This document shows, one piece after another, positions 16,268 through 24,943 of a stretch of DNA of 64,000 nucleotides. This stretch comes from Verrucomicrobiota bacterium (GTDB lineage: Bacteria; Verrucomicrobiota; Verrucomicrobiia; Opitutales; Opitutaceae), in the NCBI GenBank assembly GCA_023428905.1, contig JAEYWP010000014.1:1-64000 (forward strand), read 5' to 3'. How positions within the stretch are numbered: the stretch's first letter is position 1; each line of letters begins with the position of its first letter. The notes beneath the pieces are model-generated. The model did not search any database. It saw nothing but the letters and a program-made list of their open reading frames with translations, and was not told where the DNA came from. The position numbers and the translations under genes were made by a program.

Positions 16268-18847
16268 ATGATCCACCCTCCTCGTGCGCTCCCGGGCGTA
16301 CTCGCCCTTATCGCACTCCTGGCTCCTGCCCTGCAGGCCTCCTTCGATGCCGCCACCGACGGCGAGGTTTACAACCTCGACCGCTTCGTGGTGACGGATG
16401 CCAACTCGCTCGAGACCGTGCTCCCGGTCCGGCCTGTCCTTGGCGTGTACGGATTCGAGACGCCGTACCAGGATGTGCCGCGAAGTATCACCCAGATCAA
16501 CCCCAGGCAGTTCGAGGCGGACATTATCACCAGCTATAGCGACTTCACACGTTATTCGCCCGCAGTGAATCAAGCCACGGGCCAGCTCTCAAACTACGGC
16601 TCACCAACCATTCGGGGGTCCATCACCGATATCTACCAAAACGGCATTCGTATGCTGGTCCGCCAGCAAAACAACCGGCCGTTCACCCTCAACGCCTACG
16701 AGGCAGCGGACATTGTGGCCGGCCCGGCCCCCGTGATTTACGGGCCTTCAGCCCGGACGTCGGGGTACGTCAACTACCTGACCAAAAAGCCCTATTTCGA
16801 CGCGCGGCAGACGACGGTCACACTGCGCCTCGGAAAGCTGTACGCGGACGGCACCGGCTTCCGGCACCAGGAAAACGTCACGGTCGACACCGGCGGCCCG
16901 ATCATCCCCGGCAAGCTGGCCTATCGCGTGAGTTACCAGATCGAAAATCTGGATTCCTATTATCGCAATGTGGACGACCGGTTCCACGACATCTACGCCA
17001 CCCTTGCCTGGCTTCCGTCAGAGTCGACCGCGGTGGACTGGAACATCGAATACGGTCACTTCAACTGGAAGGTCAACAACGGGGTCAACCGCGTCACCAA
17101 TGACCTGATACGGAACGGCCTCTATCTCTCCGGCCCCGCCACCCCGATCATCCAGGTGGGCAGCAGCTACTTCTCCCCCGTCCTCGACCCGGACGGGAAA
17201 GTGACCGGCTGGCTGACGCGCTCGCGCTCGGGCACGCGCTATTTGCCCGGTACGCCCGCCTCGGACCCGACCGGCAACACCCCGGCCACCGCCGGCACGA
17301 TCGTTGGTTATGTCCTCGATCCGGCCAATGTGTCCCCGGTTGAGCTGGACTCCCGCGCCGCCCTCAACGCCCCCGGCTGGCCTTCTGTGACAGACGCGCT
17401 CAACACGCAGCTCCGCGTAAAGCACACCGCCAACCCGAATCTCACCGTCCTCAACAACGCCATTTTTCAGTATTACAAGACGGATACGGCGTCGAACGGC
17501 GGGTTCTATAACTGGATCACCTCGCACACCTTCGAGGATCGCACGGAAGGACTGCTCTCGCTCGACTACCAGGTCCTCGGACGCGCCGTCACCCACCAGA
17601 GCAACACCGGGTTTTCCTACCGCTTCGAAGAGGTGAAGAACTACAAGGACAGCCAGGCCAACGGCTACGGGCCAACCGGCGACTGGTACGACCTGACCGA
17701 CCCTGACACCGCCTTCACCCGCAATTCCTTTTTCGGCGCGACCGTGTACCCCTTTTCCGCCGGGACCAGTTCACCCGTCCTGACGCGCTTCGGCTACCTC
17801 AAGGGTTTCTGGACCACTCTGCCGAACCCCGACAGCCCGGCCTTCTACGTCACACCAGGCGGCTCCCAAACCGGCACCTCCGGCGGCAACCTCAGCACCG
17901 CCACCAACCACACCCGGACGCATGCGCTGAGTTTCTATTCGCAGCACAGCTGGAAGACCGAGCGCTGGATCCTCGACCTGGGGTATCGCGGGACCGTCGT
18001 GTATTCACGGATCCGAAACCCGCTTCCCCTCAACGATGCCTTCGCCGGAATCACCGATGGGATCCGCGCCTGGAACCCAAGCACCTCCGCCAGCCTGAGC
18101 TACAGGCTTTCTCCCCGGGCCACCGTGTACGCAACGTATAACTACGTGGTGGCCTTGAACGGCATGACCACGGGTTCCCCAACCTGGGCGACGGTCAACG
18201 GCGCACCCAACCAGTACGATCCGGCAAATTTCCACAGCACGAGCGAATTGCGGGAAGTGGGAGGAAAGTTCGAACTGATCCCCTCGAGGTTGACCGGAAC
18301 GATTTCGATCTACCGGCAAACGCGGGACCTCAGCCTCACCCCGGTTCCCGGGTCTGATCCGATCCTGGCCAAGGGCTGGTATGAGGGAATCGAAGCCAGC
18401 CTTCGTTACCAACCGTCCCGGCACGTCAACCTGGGGTTGAACTATTCGTTGCTCGACGCCGTGACCCGCAATCAGTCGATCAACGCCGCCAACCCCTTGG
18501 TGGCGGACAATGCCACCAACCTGCTCGGCTCGACCCCCCTCGGTCTAGGCGACTGGCGCGTGATCAATCTTCCGCGCCACAACGTCACCGCTTTTGCCTC
18601 CTACCAGTTTGACGGTGGTTTTGGCGTCAAAGCAGACCTTTGGTTGCGTGACTCCTATATCGCGAATGCGAGCGGCTCCGTGTCGGTCCCGTCCGGATAC
18701 AATCTGAACCTCGGGATCTTCTACAACCGCCCGCGCTGGTCCGCCGACCTTACCGCGCAAAACCTGACCAACCAGCGAAATTTCGCCGGCGGAGCGACCC
18801 TCCTCGAACCGCTGAATTTTCAGGCCCGCATCACCCTCAAACTCTGA
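16268..18847 (+). CDS. TonB-dependent outer-membrane receptor
   Basis: An 859-residue receptor with a signal peptide (ALIALLAPALQA). A plug domain spans about residues 50-165 (VPRSITQINPRQF, SPTIRGSITDIYQNGIRML), followed by a long beta-barrel ending in FQARITLKL. It imports a ligand across the outer membrane using TonB/ExbBD energy. No N-terminal signalling or carboxypeptidase-like domain is visible. The Tat-exported hydrolase gene follows after 5 bp, so the pair probably takes up and processes the same small molecule. The ligand cannot be read from sequence. Confidence 0.9.
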   Translation: MIHPPRALPGVLALIALLAPALQASFDAATDGEVYNLDRFVVTDANSLETVLPVRPVLGVYGFETPYQDVPRSITQINPRQFEADIITSYSDFTRYSPAVNQATGQLSNYGSPTIRGSITDIYQNGIRMLVRQQNNRPFTLNAYEAADIVAGPAPVIYGPSARTSGYVNYLTKKPYFDARQTTVTLRLGKLYADGTGFRHQENVTVDTGGPIIPGKLAYRVSYQIENLDSYYRNVDDRFHDIYATLAWLPSESTAVDWNIEYGHFNWKVNNGVNRVTNDLIRNGLYLSGPATPIIQVGSSYFSPVLDPDGKVTGWLTRSRSGTRYLPGTPASDPTGNTPATAGTIVGYVLDPANVSPVELDSRAALNAPGWPSVTDALNTQLRVKHTANPNLTVLNNAIFQYYKTDTASNGGFYNWITSHTFEDRTEGLLSLDYQVLGRAVTHQSNTGFSYRFEEVKNYKDSQANGYGPTGDWYDLTDPDTAFTRNSFFGATVYPFSAGTSSPVLTRFGYLKGFWTTLPNPDSPAFYVTPGGSQTGTSGGNLSTATNHTRTHALSFYSQHSWKTERWILDLGYRGTVVYSRIRNPLPLNDAFAGITDGIRAWNPSTSASLSYRLSPRATVYATYNYVVALNGMTTGSPTWATVNGAPNQYDPANFHSTSELREVGGKFELIPSRLTGTISIYRQTRDLSLTPVPGSDPILAKGWYEGIEASLRYQPSRHVNLGLNYSLLDAVTRNQSINAANPLVADNATNLLGSTPLGLGDWRVINLPRHNVTAFASYQFDGGFGVKADLWLRDSYIANASGSVSVPSGYNLNLGIFYNRPRWSADLTAQNLTNQRNFAGGATLLEPLNFQARITLKL

Positions 18848-18852
18848 CTTCC

Positions 18853-20010
18853 ATGATCCATCGCCGAGACTTCCTTCGAACCGCCGCCCTCGCTGCCGCC
18901 GCCACTCCCACTGTGCTTCGCTCCGCCGCGGACCCCGCCGCCGCCCCGACCGCACCTCTCGTACCCGACCTCAAGCCGCTGGTCGACTGGCACAGCCATC
19001 TGATCACGCCCGGCGAGCTGCGCTTCCTTGCGGGACGGACGCGTGCGCCACGCGTCTTCGCCGATGCCTCAGGCCAGCCGCTCTTCGAGAATGTCACCAC
19101 GGTCTCCGCGGTTTCCCGCGCGCCGTCGAAGGCACTGCCCTCCGACCTCGGCACCCGGATTGAGCATCTCGCCAGCAATGGTATTCAGCGCCAGCTCCTC
19201 ACCTACACCGTCGCCATCGGTTACGACGCCACCCTGCCCCTGGAGGAACTGAAGCCGTTCTTTCGCGGATTAAATGACGAGCTGGGAGCAATCGTGCGCG
19301 ACCATCCCGATCGCTTCCTCGGGGTTGCCGCCGTGCCCACCGCGGACCCGGTGTGGGCCGCGGAGGAGCTGCAACGCGCGCACCGGGAGCTCGGCCTGAT
19401 CGGCGCCGCTCTCCCGCTGAACGCCTTCACCACCTTGGAAGGCGCTCGGACCCTCGCCCCCCTCTTCGCCGCCGGGCAACGGCTCGGCTCGCATTTTTTT
19501 GTTCACCGTGCCCCGGCCAGCCACGCCGTCCCCGGTCAGCCGCCAGCGGTGGTGCCTGCCGACAATGAGCAGGCACGCTGGAGTGTCATCAGCAACACCC
19601 ACCTGGCAAATGGCACGCTGACCTTTGCGCTGACCGACTTCCTCGACCCGTATCCGGATGTGACCGTGCAGGTGATCATGCTGGGCGGGTTCTTTCCGTA
19701 CCTGATTGATTCCGTGGTGGCCGCGGGACTCGCGCGCGGTGTCAAGGATCCGCTTTCACGCCTCCGGCGAATCTACCTGGAGCCGGGTCCTTATTCCTCC
19801 ACGAGTCCGCAGTGGGTGGCGTACGCGGCCGAGAAGCTGGGGGCCGATCGCATCCTTTTCGGAACAGACTATGGCGTCGGCGGGGGGATATCCGCCGATC
19901 GCCTCGCCCCGTCCCTCGCTGCCCTCGACCGGGTTCTCACCCCGTCGCAACGGCAGCAGATCTATATCGATAACACCCGGGCTCTGTTGAAAGCGAAGGG
20001 GCTTGTCTGA
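18853..20010 (+). CDS. Tat-exported amidohydrolase (ACMSD/decarboxylase type)
   Basis: A 385-residue TIM-barrel hydrolase of the amidohydrolase_2 type. A twin-arginine leader (HRRDFLRTAALAAAA) is followed by the metal motif in VDWHSHLI (about 48-55), a second histidine region (SHFFVHRAPASHA) and a late aspartate (ILFGTDYGVG). The family includes decarboxylases and hydrolases of aromatic or lactone acids. The leader predicts a folded, metal-loaded periplasmic enzyme. It starts 5 bp after the TonB receptor gene, implying one transcript. Confidence 0.83.
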   Translation: MIHRRDFLRTAALAAAATPTVLRSAADPAAAPTAPLVPDLKPLVDWHSHLITPGELRFLAGRTRAPRVFADASGQPLFENVTTVSAVSRAPSKALPSDLGTRIEHLASNGIQRQLLTYTVAIGYDATLPLEELKPFFRGLNDELGAIVRDHPDRFLGVAAVPTADPVWAAEELQRAHRELGLIGAALPLNAFTTLEGARTLAPLFAAGQRLGSHFFVHRAPASHAVPGQPPAVVPADNEQARWSVISNTHLANGTLTFALTDFLDPYPDVTVQVIMLGGFFPYLIDSVVAAGLARGVKDPLSRLRRIYLEPGPYSSTSPQWVAYAAEKLGADRILFGTDYGVGGGISADRLAPSLAALDRVLTPSQRQQIYIDNTRALLKAKGLV

Positions 20011-20082
20011 TACCCATGCCTCTCCCTGTTGGCTAGCAGTCCGCCCGTCCGATTTGCACCGGGCGGGGGTTGGCATTCATCT

Positions 20083-20547
20083 GTGGGCGTGCTGATCCGA
20101 GATTCGAAACCGGCTGACCTCGACGCCCTGATCGCAATCTACGATGTCGCCAAACCGCTCGAGCTCCGGGCAGCGGGGGTCCGCCAGTTCGTCCCTTTCG
20201 ATGAGGATCCCGTCGCACAGGAGAGCCTCGAGGAGTTTGACATCGTGGTGGCCGAGAAAGACGGGGAGGTCGTGGGCTTCGGCGGACTCAATGACGGGCT
20301 GATCGGCTGGATGTTTGTGCGCCCCGACCACCACCGCCAGGGCATCGGCCGGCGCGTCCTGCGCGAACTGCTGCGCCGCTGCCCGGGAGAACCCTGGCTG
20401 TGGTGGCTGGTGGGCAACAAACCCGCCTATGGGCTGTACGCCAGCGAGGGGTTTGAGGTGAGCGATGGCGCTTGGCTTCTCCTTTACGGGGAACGGGTGA
20501 TGGCGCTCAAACTGGTCCGTCGCATCTCATCACGCCGTTCACCGTAA
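20083..20547 (+). CDS. GNAT family N-acetyltransferase
   Basis: About 154 residues with a typical GNAT core. It opens with LIRDSKPADLDALIAIYD, has a beta-4 strand GWMFVRPDHHRQGIGRR with the acetyl-CoA pyrophosphate-binding R/Q-x-x-G-x-G pattern, and ends with AYGLYASEGFEV. The start is uncertain: a GTG at 20083 or 20089 fits the family N-terminus, whereas a TTG at 20029 would add 18 poor residues. The acceptor substrate is unknown. It follows the amidohydrolase in the same direction. Confidence 0.8.
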   Translation: MGVLIRDSKPADLDALIAIYDVAKPLELRAAGVRQFVPFDEDPVAQESLEEFDIVVAEKDGEVVGFGGLNDGLIGWMFVRPDHHRQGIGRRVLRELLRRCPGEPWLWWLVGNKPAYGLYASEGFEVSDGAWLLLYGERVMALKLVRRISSRRSP

Positions 20548-20589
20548 GAAACCGCCGCCTGTCGCGTTAAACCTGTAACCCCTGTTGCC

Positions 20590-21015
20590 ATGAAGGATAT
20601 CTTCCCCACCCCGGCGGCACGGAAGGCACGCGTGGAAATCATTCCCCTGATCGACGTGGTCTTCTTTTTGTTGGCGACCTTTGTTCTCTTCACCCTCGCG
20701 ATGGAACGGCTCGGTGCCTTCGAAGTGCCGCTGCCGGTGCCGCGCCCCGGCCCGGTGGAGGCTGCCGACACCGCCTATGTCGATGCCTCCGGCGACGACA
20801 GCTTTCTCTTCCGTATTGGTCCTGATGCTACACCGGAGGTCGTCAACCGGACCCTGCTGGGTGTACGCCTGCGCGAATACCGGGCGGCCCACGCAGGGGC
20901 GCGGATCATGATCGGCGGCAGCGGCGCAGCCCGGTTCGGCGCAGCCGTGTCCATCCTGGAGGAGGGCCGCAAAGCCGGCATCTACGAGGCCTCCTTCGAA
21001 ACCGCCCCTCGCTAG
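20590..21015 (+). CDS. ExbD/TolR family biopolymer transport protein
   Basis: A 141-residue protein with a short cytoplasmic N-terminus, a single TM helix (about 17-38) beginning with the conserved aspartate in IPLIDVVFFLLATFVLF, and a periplasmic domain. ExbD works with ExbB as a proton-driven motor for TonB or TolA. No exbB lies nearby, so it must pair with a motor encoded elsewhere or be an accessory copy. Proximity to the TonB receptor is suggestive but not proof of a dedicated partnership. Confidence 0.88.
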   Translation: MKDIFPTPAARKARVEIIPLIDVVFFLLATFVLFTLAMERLGAFEVPLPVPRPGPVEAADTAYVDASGDDSFLFRIGPDATPEVVNRTLLGVRLREYRAAHAGARIMIGGSGAARFGAAVSILEEGRKAGIYEASFETAPR

Positions 21016-21103
21016 CAACCCTGTCTCCTGCGGCACGGCCATCTCGGCGCGGGAGTTGCCAACAGCCCCGGCCTCCGTTTCTTTCATGCGAACCGAGAGG
21101 AGC

Positions 21104-22354
21104 ATGAGTTTGAATCAAACGGAGGCGGACGAAATTGCGGAGCTGATCGCGCGTGACCTTCACCGCTTGGATGCGCTGCGCGAGAAGCAGGTGCTGGATT
21201 CGCCCGCCGATCCGGAGTTCGACCGCCTCACCCGGCTCGCCGCGAATCTGCTCAACGTCCCGATCGCGCTCGTGACCCTGATCGACCGGGACCGGCAGTT
21301 CTTCATGAGCGAGTGCGGCCTCACCGGCGCAGCCAGGGACGCCCGGCAGACGCCGCTGTCCCATTCTTACTGCAAGCACGTGGTGGCTTCGCGTGAGCCT
21401 CTCGTGATTGAGGACAGTCGGATTCATCCTTTCACCCGTTCCAATCCGGCGACCCTCGAGGGCGGAATCGGCTCCTACGCCGGCGTGCCCTTGATCGACC
21501 ACGATGGATACGCATTGGGGACCTTTTGCGCCGCGGACTTCAAACCGCGCTCCTGGAACGACCGCGATCTCGCGATCCTGCGGACGCTCGCAGTCCAGGC
21601 TCTGGCGGAGATTGAGCTCCGCAGCCGCGCGGAACGCCTGCACCAGGACCTGGCCCGCGCCCGGGAAGTGGAGGCGCAACGGATGCAGTTCACCCGATTG
21701 ACGGTGCACGACCTGCGCACGCCCCTGACCAGCCTGCGCTTCACCCTCGAAACACTGCCGGACATGGGCCCGCTGGCACCGGAGCAGCGCGAGTACCTGC
21801 AATTGTCGATCCGCTCTGCGCGCATGCTGGGCGAGATCGTCGACACGCTCCTCGACATGGAGGCGATCGCCGTGCGAGGGCCGTTCGCACTGAGCTGCGC
21901 GGCGGTGAGTCCCAATGACCTTGCCAACGACGCGCTCGAGCAGGTCCGCGGCGCCGCCCTCCATCGCCAGATCACGCTCTGCGCGGAGCTCGCCCCGGAG
22001 CTTCCCACCGTGTCGGCTGATCGCCAAAAACTCACGCGGGTGCTCGTCAACCTTCTCGGGAACGCGGTGAAGTTCACGCGCCCCGGCGGACGCGTTACCC
22101 TGCGCACGCGGCTCAGCCCAGGCTGGCTTCGCTTCGAGGTGATCGACACCGGCATCGGGATTCCCGCGGCGGAGCAGGAGAAGATCTTCCGCGAGGGCGT
22201 CTGCCTCAACGCCGCCGCCACCAGCTACGAATCCGTCGGCCTAGGGCTGACGTTCTGTCGCCGCATCATGGAAGCCCATGGAGGCACCATCCAGGTAACG
22301 AGTGAGCAGGGCAGGGGGAGCACGTTTTCCATCGCCCTGCCCCTGAGTCGCTGA
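21104..22354 (+). CDS. GAF-domain sensor histidine kinase
   Basis: A cytoplasmic kinase of about 416 residues. A GAF domain (about 25-170: FDRLTRLAANLLNVPIALVT, HSYCKHVVAS, YAGVPLIDHDG) is followed by a HisKA with the phospho-acceptor histidine in TVHDLRTPLTSL, then a HATPase with an N box (LVNLLGNAVKF) and G boxes (DTGIGIP, GLGLTFC). No TM segment is seen, so it senses an intracellular signal. The ATG at 21104 follows GAGAGGAG. No response-regulator gene is adjacent, so it is an orphan kinase here. Confidence 0.88.
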   Translation: MSLNQTEADEIAELIARDLHRLDALREKQVLDSPADPEFDRLTRLAANLLNVPIALVTLIDRDRQFFMSECGLTGAARDARQTPLSHSYCKHVVASREPLVIEDSRIHPFTRSNPATLEGGIGSYAGVPLIDHDGYALGTFCAADFKPRSWNDRDLAILRTLAVQALAEIELRSRAERLHQDLARAREVEAQRMQFTRLTVHDLRTPLTSLRFTLETLPDMGPLAPEQREYLQLSIRSARMLGEIVDTLLDMEAIAVRGPFALSCAAVSPNDLANDALEQVRGAALHRQITLCAELAPELPTVSADRQKLTRVLVNLLGNAVKFTRPGGRVTLRTRLSPGWLRFEVIDTGIGIPAAEQEKIFREGVCLNAAATSYESVGLGLTFCRRIMEAHGGTIQVTSEQGRGSTFSIALPLSR

Positions 22355-22420
22355 GTTTTGTTCCCGCGGCCCGGCCGCCCGCCCGCATTGCGGAAATTCC
22401 GAAGCGCGCTATCTATCGGC

Positions 22421-23464
22421 ATGCAAATCGGTGTGGACACATTCGTCGCGAGCCAGCGTGACGGCGGTGCGGGAGGCGGGGCCGCGGGCCGCGTCGCCGG
22501 TGTAATCGAGGAGGTGACGCTGGCGGAGCGAGTCGGCCTGGATCGGTATTCGATCGGTGAACACCACCGGCCGGACTACCTCTCCTCCGCACCGGCTGTG
22601 CTGCTCGGCGCGGCCGCGGTTGTGACCCGCCGCATCCGACTCGCCAGCGCGGTCACGGTCCTCAGCTCCGACGACCCGGTGCGTGTTTTCCAGCAGTTCG
22701 CCACCGTTGATCTGCTGTCCGAAGGAAGGGCCGAGATCATTGTGGGCCGCGGCTCGTTCACCGAGTCGTACCCGCTCTTTGGTTACGATCTGGAGGACTA
22801 CGACGCGCTCTTTTCGGAGAAGCTCGAATTGCTGCTCAAACTGCGGGAATCGGAGACCGTGCACTGGTCGGGTCGCTTTCGTCCGCCCCTCACCGGACAG
22901 GGTGTTTACCCGCGCCCGGTCCAACAGCCGCTCCCCCTCATGCTTGGGGTGGGCGGCACGCCGGCGTCCTTCGTCCGCGCGGGCCGGCTCGGGCTGCCGC
23001 TGGTCCTTGCCATCATCGGCGGTGAGCCGCACCGCTTCCGACCGCTGGTCGACCTCTACCGGGAGGCGGGCCGCGAGGCCGGACATCCCGCAGAGACCCT
23101 GTCCGTCGGCGTGCACACCATGGGCTTGATCGCCGACTCGGCGCCGCTCGCCGCGGAGACCTTCTGGCCCGCGTATCGTGATCTTTTCACCCGGCTGGGT
23201 CGGGAGCGCGGATGGGGAGCGCCGACCCGAAACCTTTACGATGCCCTTCGCGGACCCTCCGGAGCGCTCCTGGTCGGTGGTCCCGATGAAGTCGCCGCCA
23301 AGATTCGGCACATCGACGTGTCGCTCGGCGGGATCGATCGTTTCAGCGTGCTGCTGGACAACGGACTGCTCGAACACGCGGCGATCCTGCGCGCGATCGA
23401 GCTGCTGGGAACGCGGGTCGCGCCGCAGGTACGCGGTGACGCTCCCCGGCAGCCGCTACCCTAG
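22421..23464 (+). CDS. LLM-class flavin-dependent oxidoreductase
   Basis: A 347-residue luciferase-like monooxygenase-fold protein (MQIGVDTFVA, VGLDRYSIGEHH, RIRLASAVTVLSS, GRAEIIVGRGSF, LGVGGTPASFVRAGR). The family uses FMN or F420 to oxidise or reduce varied small molecules; the substrate is not predictable. The ATG at 22421 matches the family N-terminus; the upstream TTG extension does not. Its last four bases overlap the end of the convergent sigma-factor gene. Confidence 0.87.
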   Translation: MQIGVDTFVASQRDGGAGGGAAGRVAGVIEEVTLAERVGLDRYSIGEHHRPDYLSSAPAVLLGAAAVVTRRIRLASAVTVLSSDDPVRVFQQFATVDLLSEGRAEIIVGRGSFTESYPLFGYDLEDYDALFSEKLELLLKLRESETVHWSGRFRPPLTGQGVYPRPVQQPLPLMLGVGGTPASFVRAGRLGLPLVLAIIGGEPHRFRPLVDLYREAGREAGHPAETLSVGVHTMGLIADSAPLAAETFWPAYRDLFTRLGRERGWGAPTRNLYDALRGPSGALLVGGPDEVAAKIRHIDVSLGGIDRFSVLLDNGLLEHAAILRAIELLGTRVAPQVRGDAPRQPLP

Positions 23465-24051
23465 AGCCAGCGTTTCAGCGCGACACGAAGCCCGGCCCGG
23501 GCCCGTGCGATGCGGGTCTCCACCGCCTTGGGCGTGGCTCCGACCGCCAGGGCAATCTCCTGGTGGGATAAATCCTCGTATTCAAAAAGCACCAACGCCT
23601 CGCGCAGCGTGAGCGGGAGTGCGGCGATGGCCTCGCGCACGGCCGCGGCTCGTTCCGCCTGCTCCAGGGCGGCACCCGCGGCCGGAGTACCGGCGGCGAT
23701 GGCGCCGTCGCGGCCGTCCTCCGTCCAGGCATCGAGTGACACCACGGGGCGTCGGCGCCACCAGCGGAGGCGGTTGCGCGCCAGGTTGACGGCAATGCCC
23801 AGAATCCAGGGCTTCACCGCCCGGCCCGGCTCAAAGCGGTCCCGGTGCTGCCAGACACGCACGAAGGTCTCCTGCGCGAGTTCCTCTGCCTCCCCGGTGT
23901 TGAGCACCAGGCGTCCGATCACCGCCTTGACCGGCTTTTCCCACCGGCCCATCAGAACGCCGAACGCGGCTTCGTCGGATGCGCGCACGCGCCGCATCAG
24001 CTCCGTGTCGTCCGGAGCTGCGTCTGCGGATGTCGCCGGGGCGTGAGCCAT
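23461..24051 (-). CDS. ECF sigma factor (CnrH-like position)
   Basis: A 196-residue extracytoplasmic-function sigma factor. The sigma-2 region includes LAQETFVRVWQHRDRF and KPWILGIAVNLARNRLR. The sigma-4 region includes LPLTLREALVLFEYEDLSHQ and a helix-turn-helix ending AVETRIARARAGLR. It is the third gene after a membrane anti-sigma-like protein and a periplasmic sensor, the same order as cnrY-cnrX-cnrH. It probably directs transcription of its own operon and the divergent efflux genes when metal releases it. Only 3 bp separate it from the sensor gene. Confidence 0.88.
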   Translation of the reverse strand: MAHAPATSADAAPDDTELMRRVRASDEAAFGVLMGRWEKPVKAVIGRLVLNTGEAEELAQETFVRVWQHRDRFEPGRAVKPWILGIAVNLARNRLRWWRRRPVVSLDAWTEDGRDGAIAAGTPAAGAALEQAERAAAVREAIAALPLTLREALVLFEYEDLSHQEIALAVGATPKAVETRIARARAGLRVALKRWL

Positions 24052-24054
24052 GAA

Positions 24055-24534
24055 TCAGTGCTGATGGCTGTTGAGGCGCACGTCCGGCGGGGCCTGGTGA
24101 TCAAAATCGGCGATTTTTGGCAGGATCATTGCGAGGTAGCGTTCCCCCGCGGCCGGAGACATCAGCGCGGCGCAGCGCCGAGCGTGGGCGGCGATGGCGG
24201 TCTCGCAGACGGTGCGGAGCTCCTGCACACGCTGCTCAGCGGAGGCGAGGGTGGCGGCATCGGCCCCGGAGGCCTGGGCGGCTTTGCGCGCCTTGACCGC
24301 CTGCTGAATGGCGAGGCAGTGCTGCTCGCACTCGTCGGCGTATCCGTCGTGCAACGCCCGGATACGGGCAAACTGTTCCTCGTTGAGCTGAAACTCAGCC
24401 CGCAGCCATTCCATCGCGTCTCCGTGGGCCAGGGCCGTCCGCACGGTTGCATCACCCGCCAGGCGAAACGAAATCAGCGCCGTGGCCGAGGCGGCGGCGG
24501 CGAGAATCAGGAGGGTGAGCACAAAGGGCTTCAT
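24055..24534 (-). CDS. Periplasmic metal-sensor protein, CnrX/Spy-like
   Basis: A 159-residue protein with an N-terminal TM anchor (MKPFVLTLLILAAAASATAL) and a helical periplasmic domain of the heavy-metal-resist (CpxP/Spy/CnrX) type. Candidate ligands are unusually thiol-rich: H37, H62, the segment DECEQHC (67-73), C110, H117, C121 and M125, plus a His-containing tail (NSHQH). CnrX binds Ni/Co with His, Glu and Met. The extra cysteines suggest a softer metal such as Cu or Ag. It presumably relays metal binding to the anti-sigma protein encoded just upstream. Confidence 0.75.
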   Translation of the reverse strand: MKPFVLTLLILAAAASATALISFRLAGDATVRTALAHGDAMEWLRAEFQLNEEQFARIRALHDGYADECEQHCLAIQQAVKARKAAQASGADAATLASAEQRVQELRTVCETAIAAHARRCAALMSPAAGERYLAMILPKIADFDHQAPPDVRLNSHQH

Positions 24535-24536
24535 GA

Positions 24537-24854
24537 TCAGGGCAGATCGTGCAGGGCTGCCTGCACGCGCGGGTCGAGTTCGACCAGATAGTGAACCACC
24601 ATCGCCTCCCGGGCTGCGTCCATCCGAATGCGCCCGGCAGTATGGCCCGCCCAGCCGGAGGCAAGCAAGGTCACGCAGGCGGCGAGGCCGAGGGGAAGCG
24701 CATGGCGTCGGGCGTAGTCCCACCACGATACCGCCGGTGGTTGCTGCAGGCGCGCCCAGACGGCGGGGCGAAACTGCGGGTCGCTTGCCGGGGAGACCTC
24801 CCATTCCCGCAGGATAGCGGAAAGGGGGTCTGGGTTGGAGGGTGAGGATTTCAT
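24537..24854 (-). CDS. Membrane anti-sigma-like protein (CnrY-like position)
   Basis: A 105-residue protein with an N-terminal cytoplasmic segment (DPLSAILREWEV, RPAVWARLQQ), one TM helix (about 48-66: LPLGLAACVTLLASGWAG) and a short periplasmic tail. Size, topology and first position in the three-gene operon match an anti-sigma such as CnrY, which sequesters the ECF sigma until the periplasmic sensor signals. Sequence similarity to CnrY itself is not obvious. The ATG at 24854 is chosen because upstream residues fall in the promoter region. Confidence 0.7.
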   Translation of the reverse strand: MKSSPSNPDPLSAILREWEVSPASDPQFRPAVWARLQQPPAVSWWDYARRHALPLGLAACVTLLASGWAGHTAGRIRMDAAREAMVVHYLVELDPRVQAALHDLP

Positions 24855-24885
24855 CGCGTTGTCTCTGCCCACACTAAACCGCCGC

Positions 24886-24924
24886 CGCAAAAACCCCTCC
24901 ATCTTTTTTCCGAGGGTTTTTGCG
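24886..24924. promoter_or_regulatory. Perfect 11-bp inverted repeat in the divergent control region
   Basis: CGCAAAAACCC (24886-24896) and GGGTTTTTGCG (24914-24924) are exact inverted repeats separated by 17 bp. They lie between the anti-sigma gene (start 24854, minus) and the efflux operon (start about 24944, plus). Mirror-image arms are what two divergent promoters of one ECF sigma would look like, one arm serving each direction. A single dimer-bound operator is the alternative. Confidence 0.5.
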
Positions 24925-24943
24925 CCTCGCGGGTAAGTGCAGG

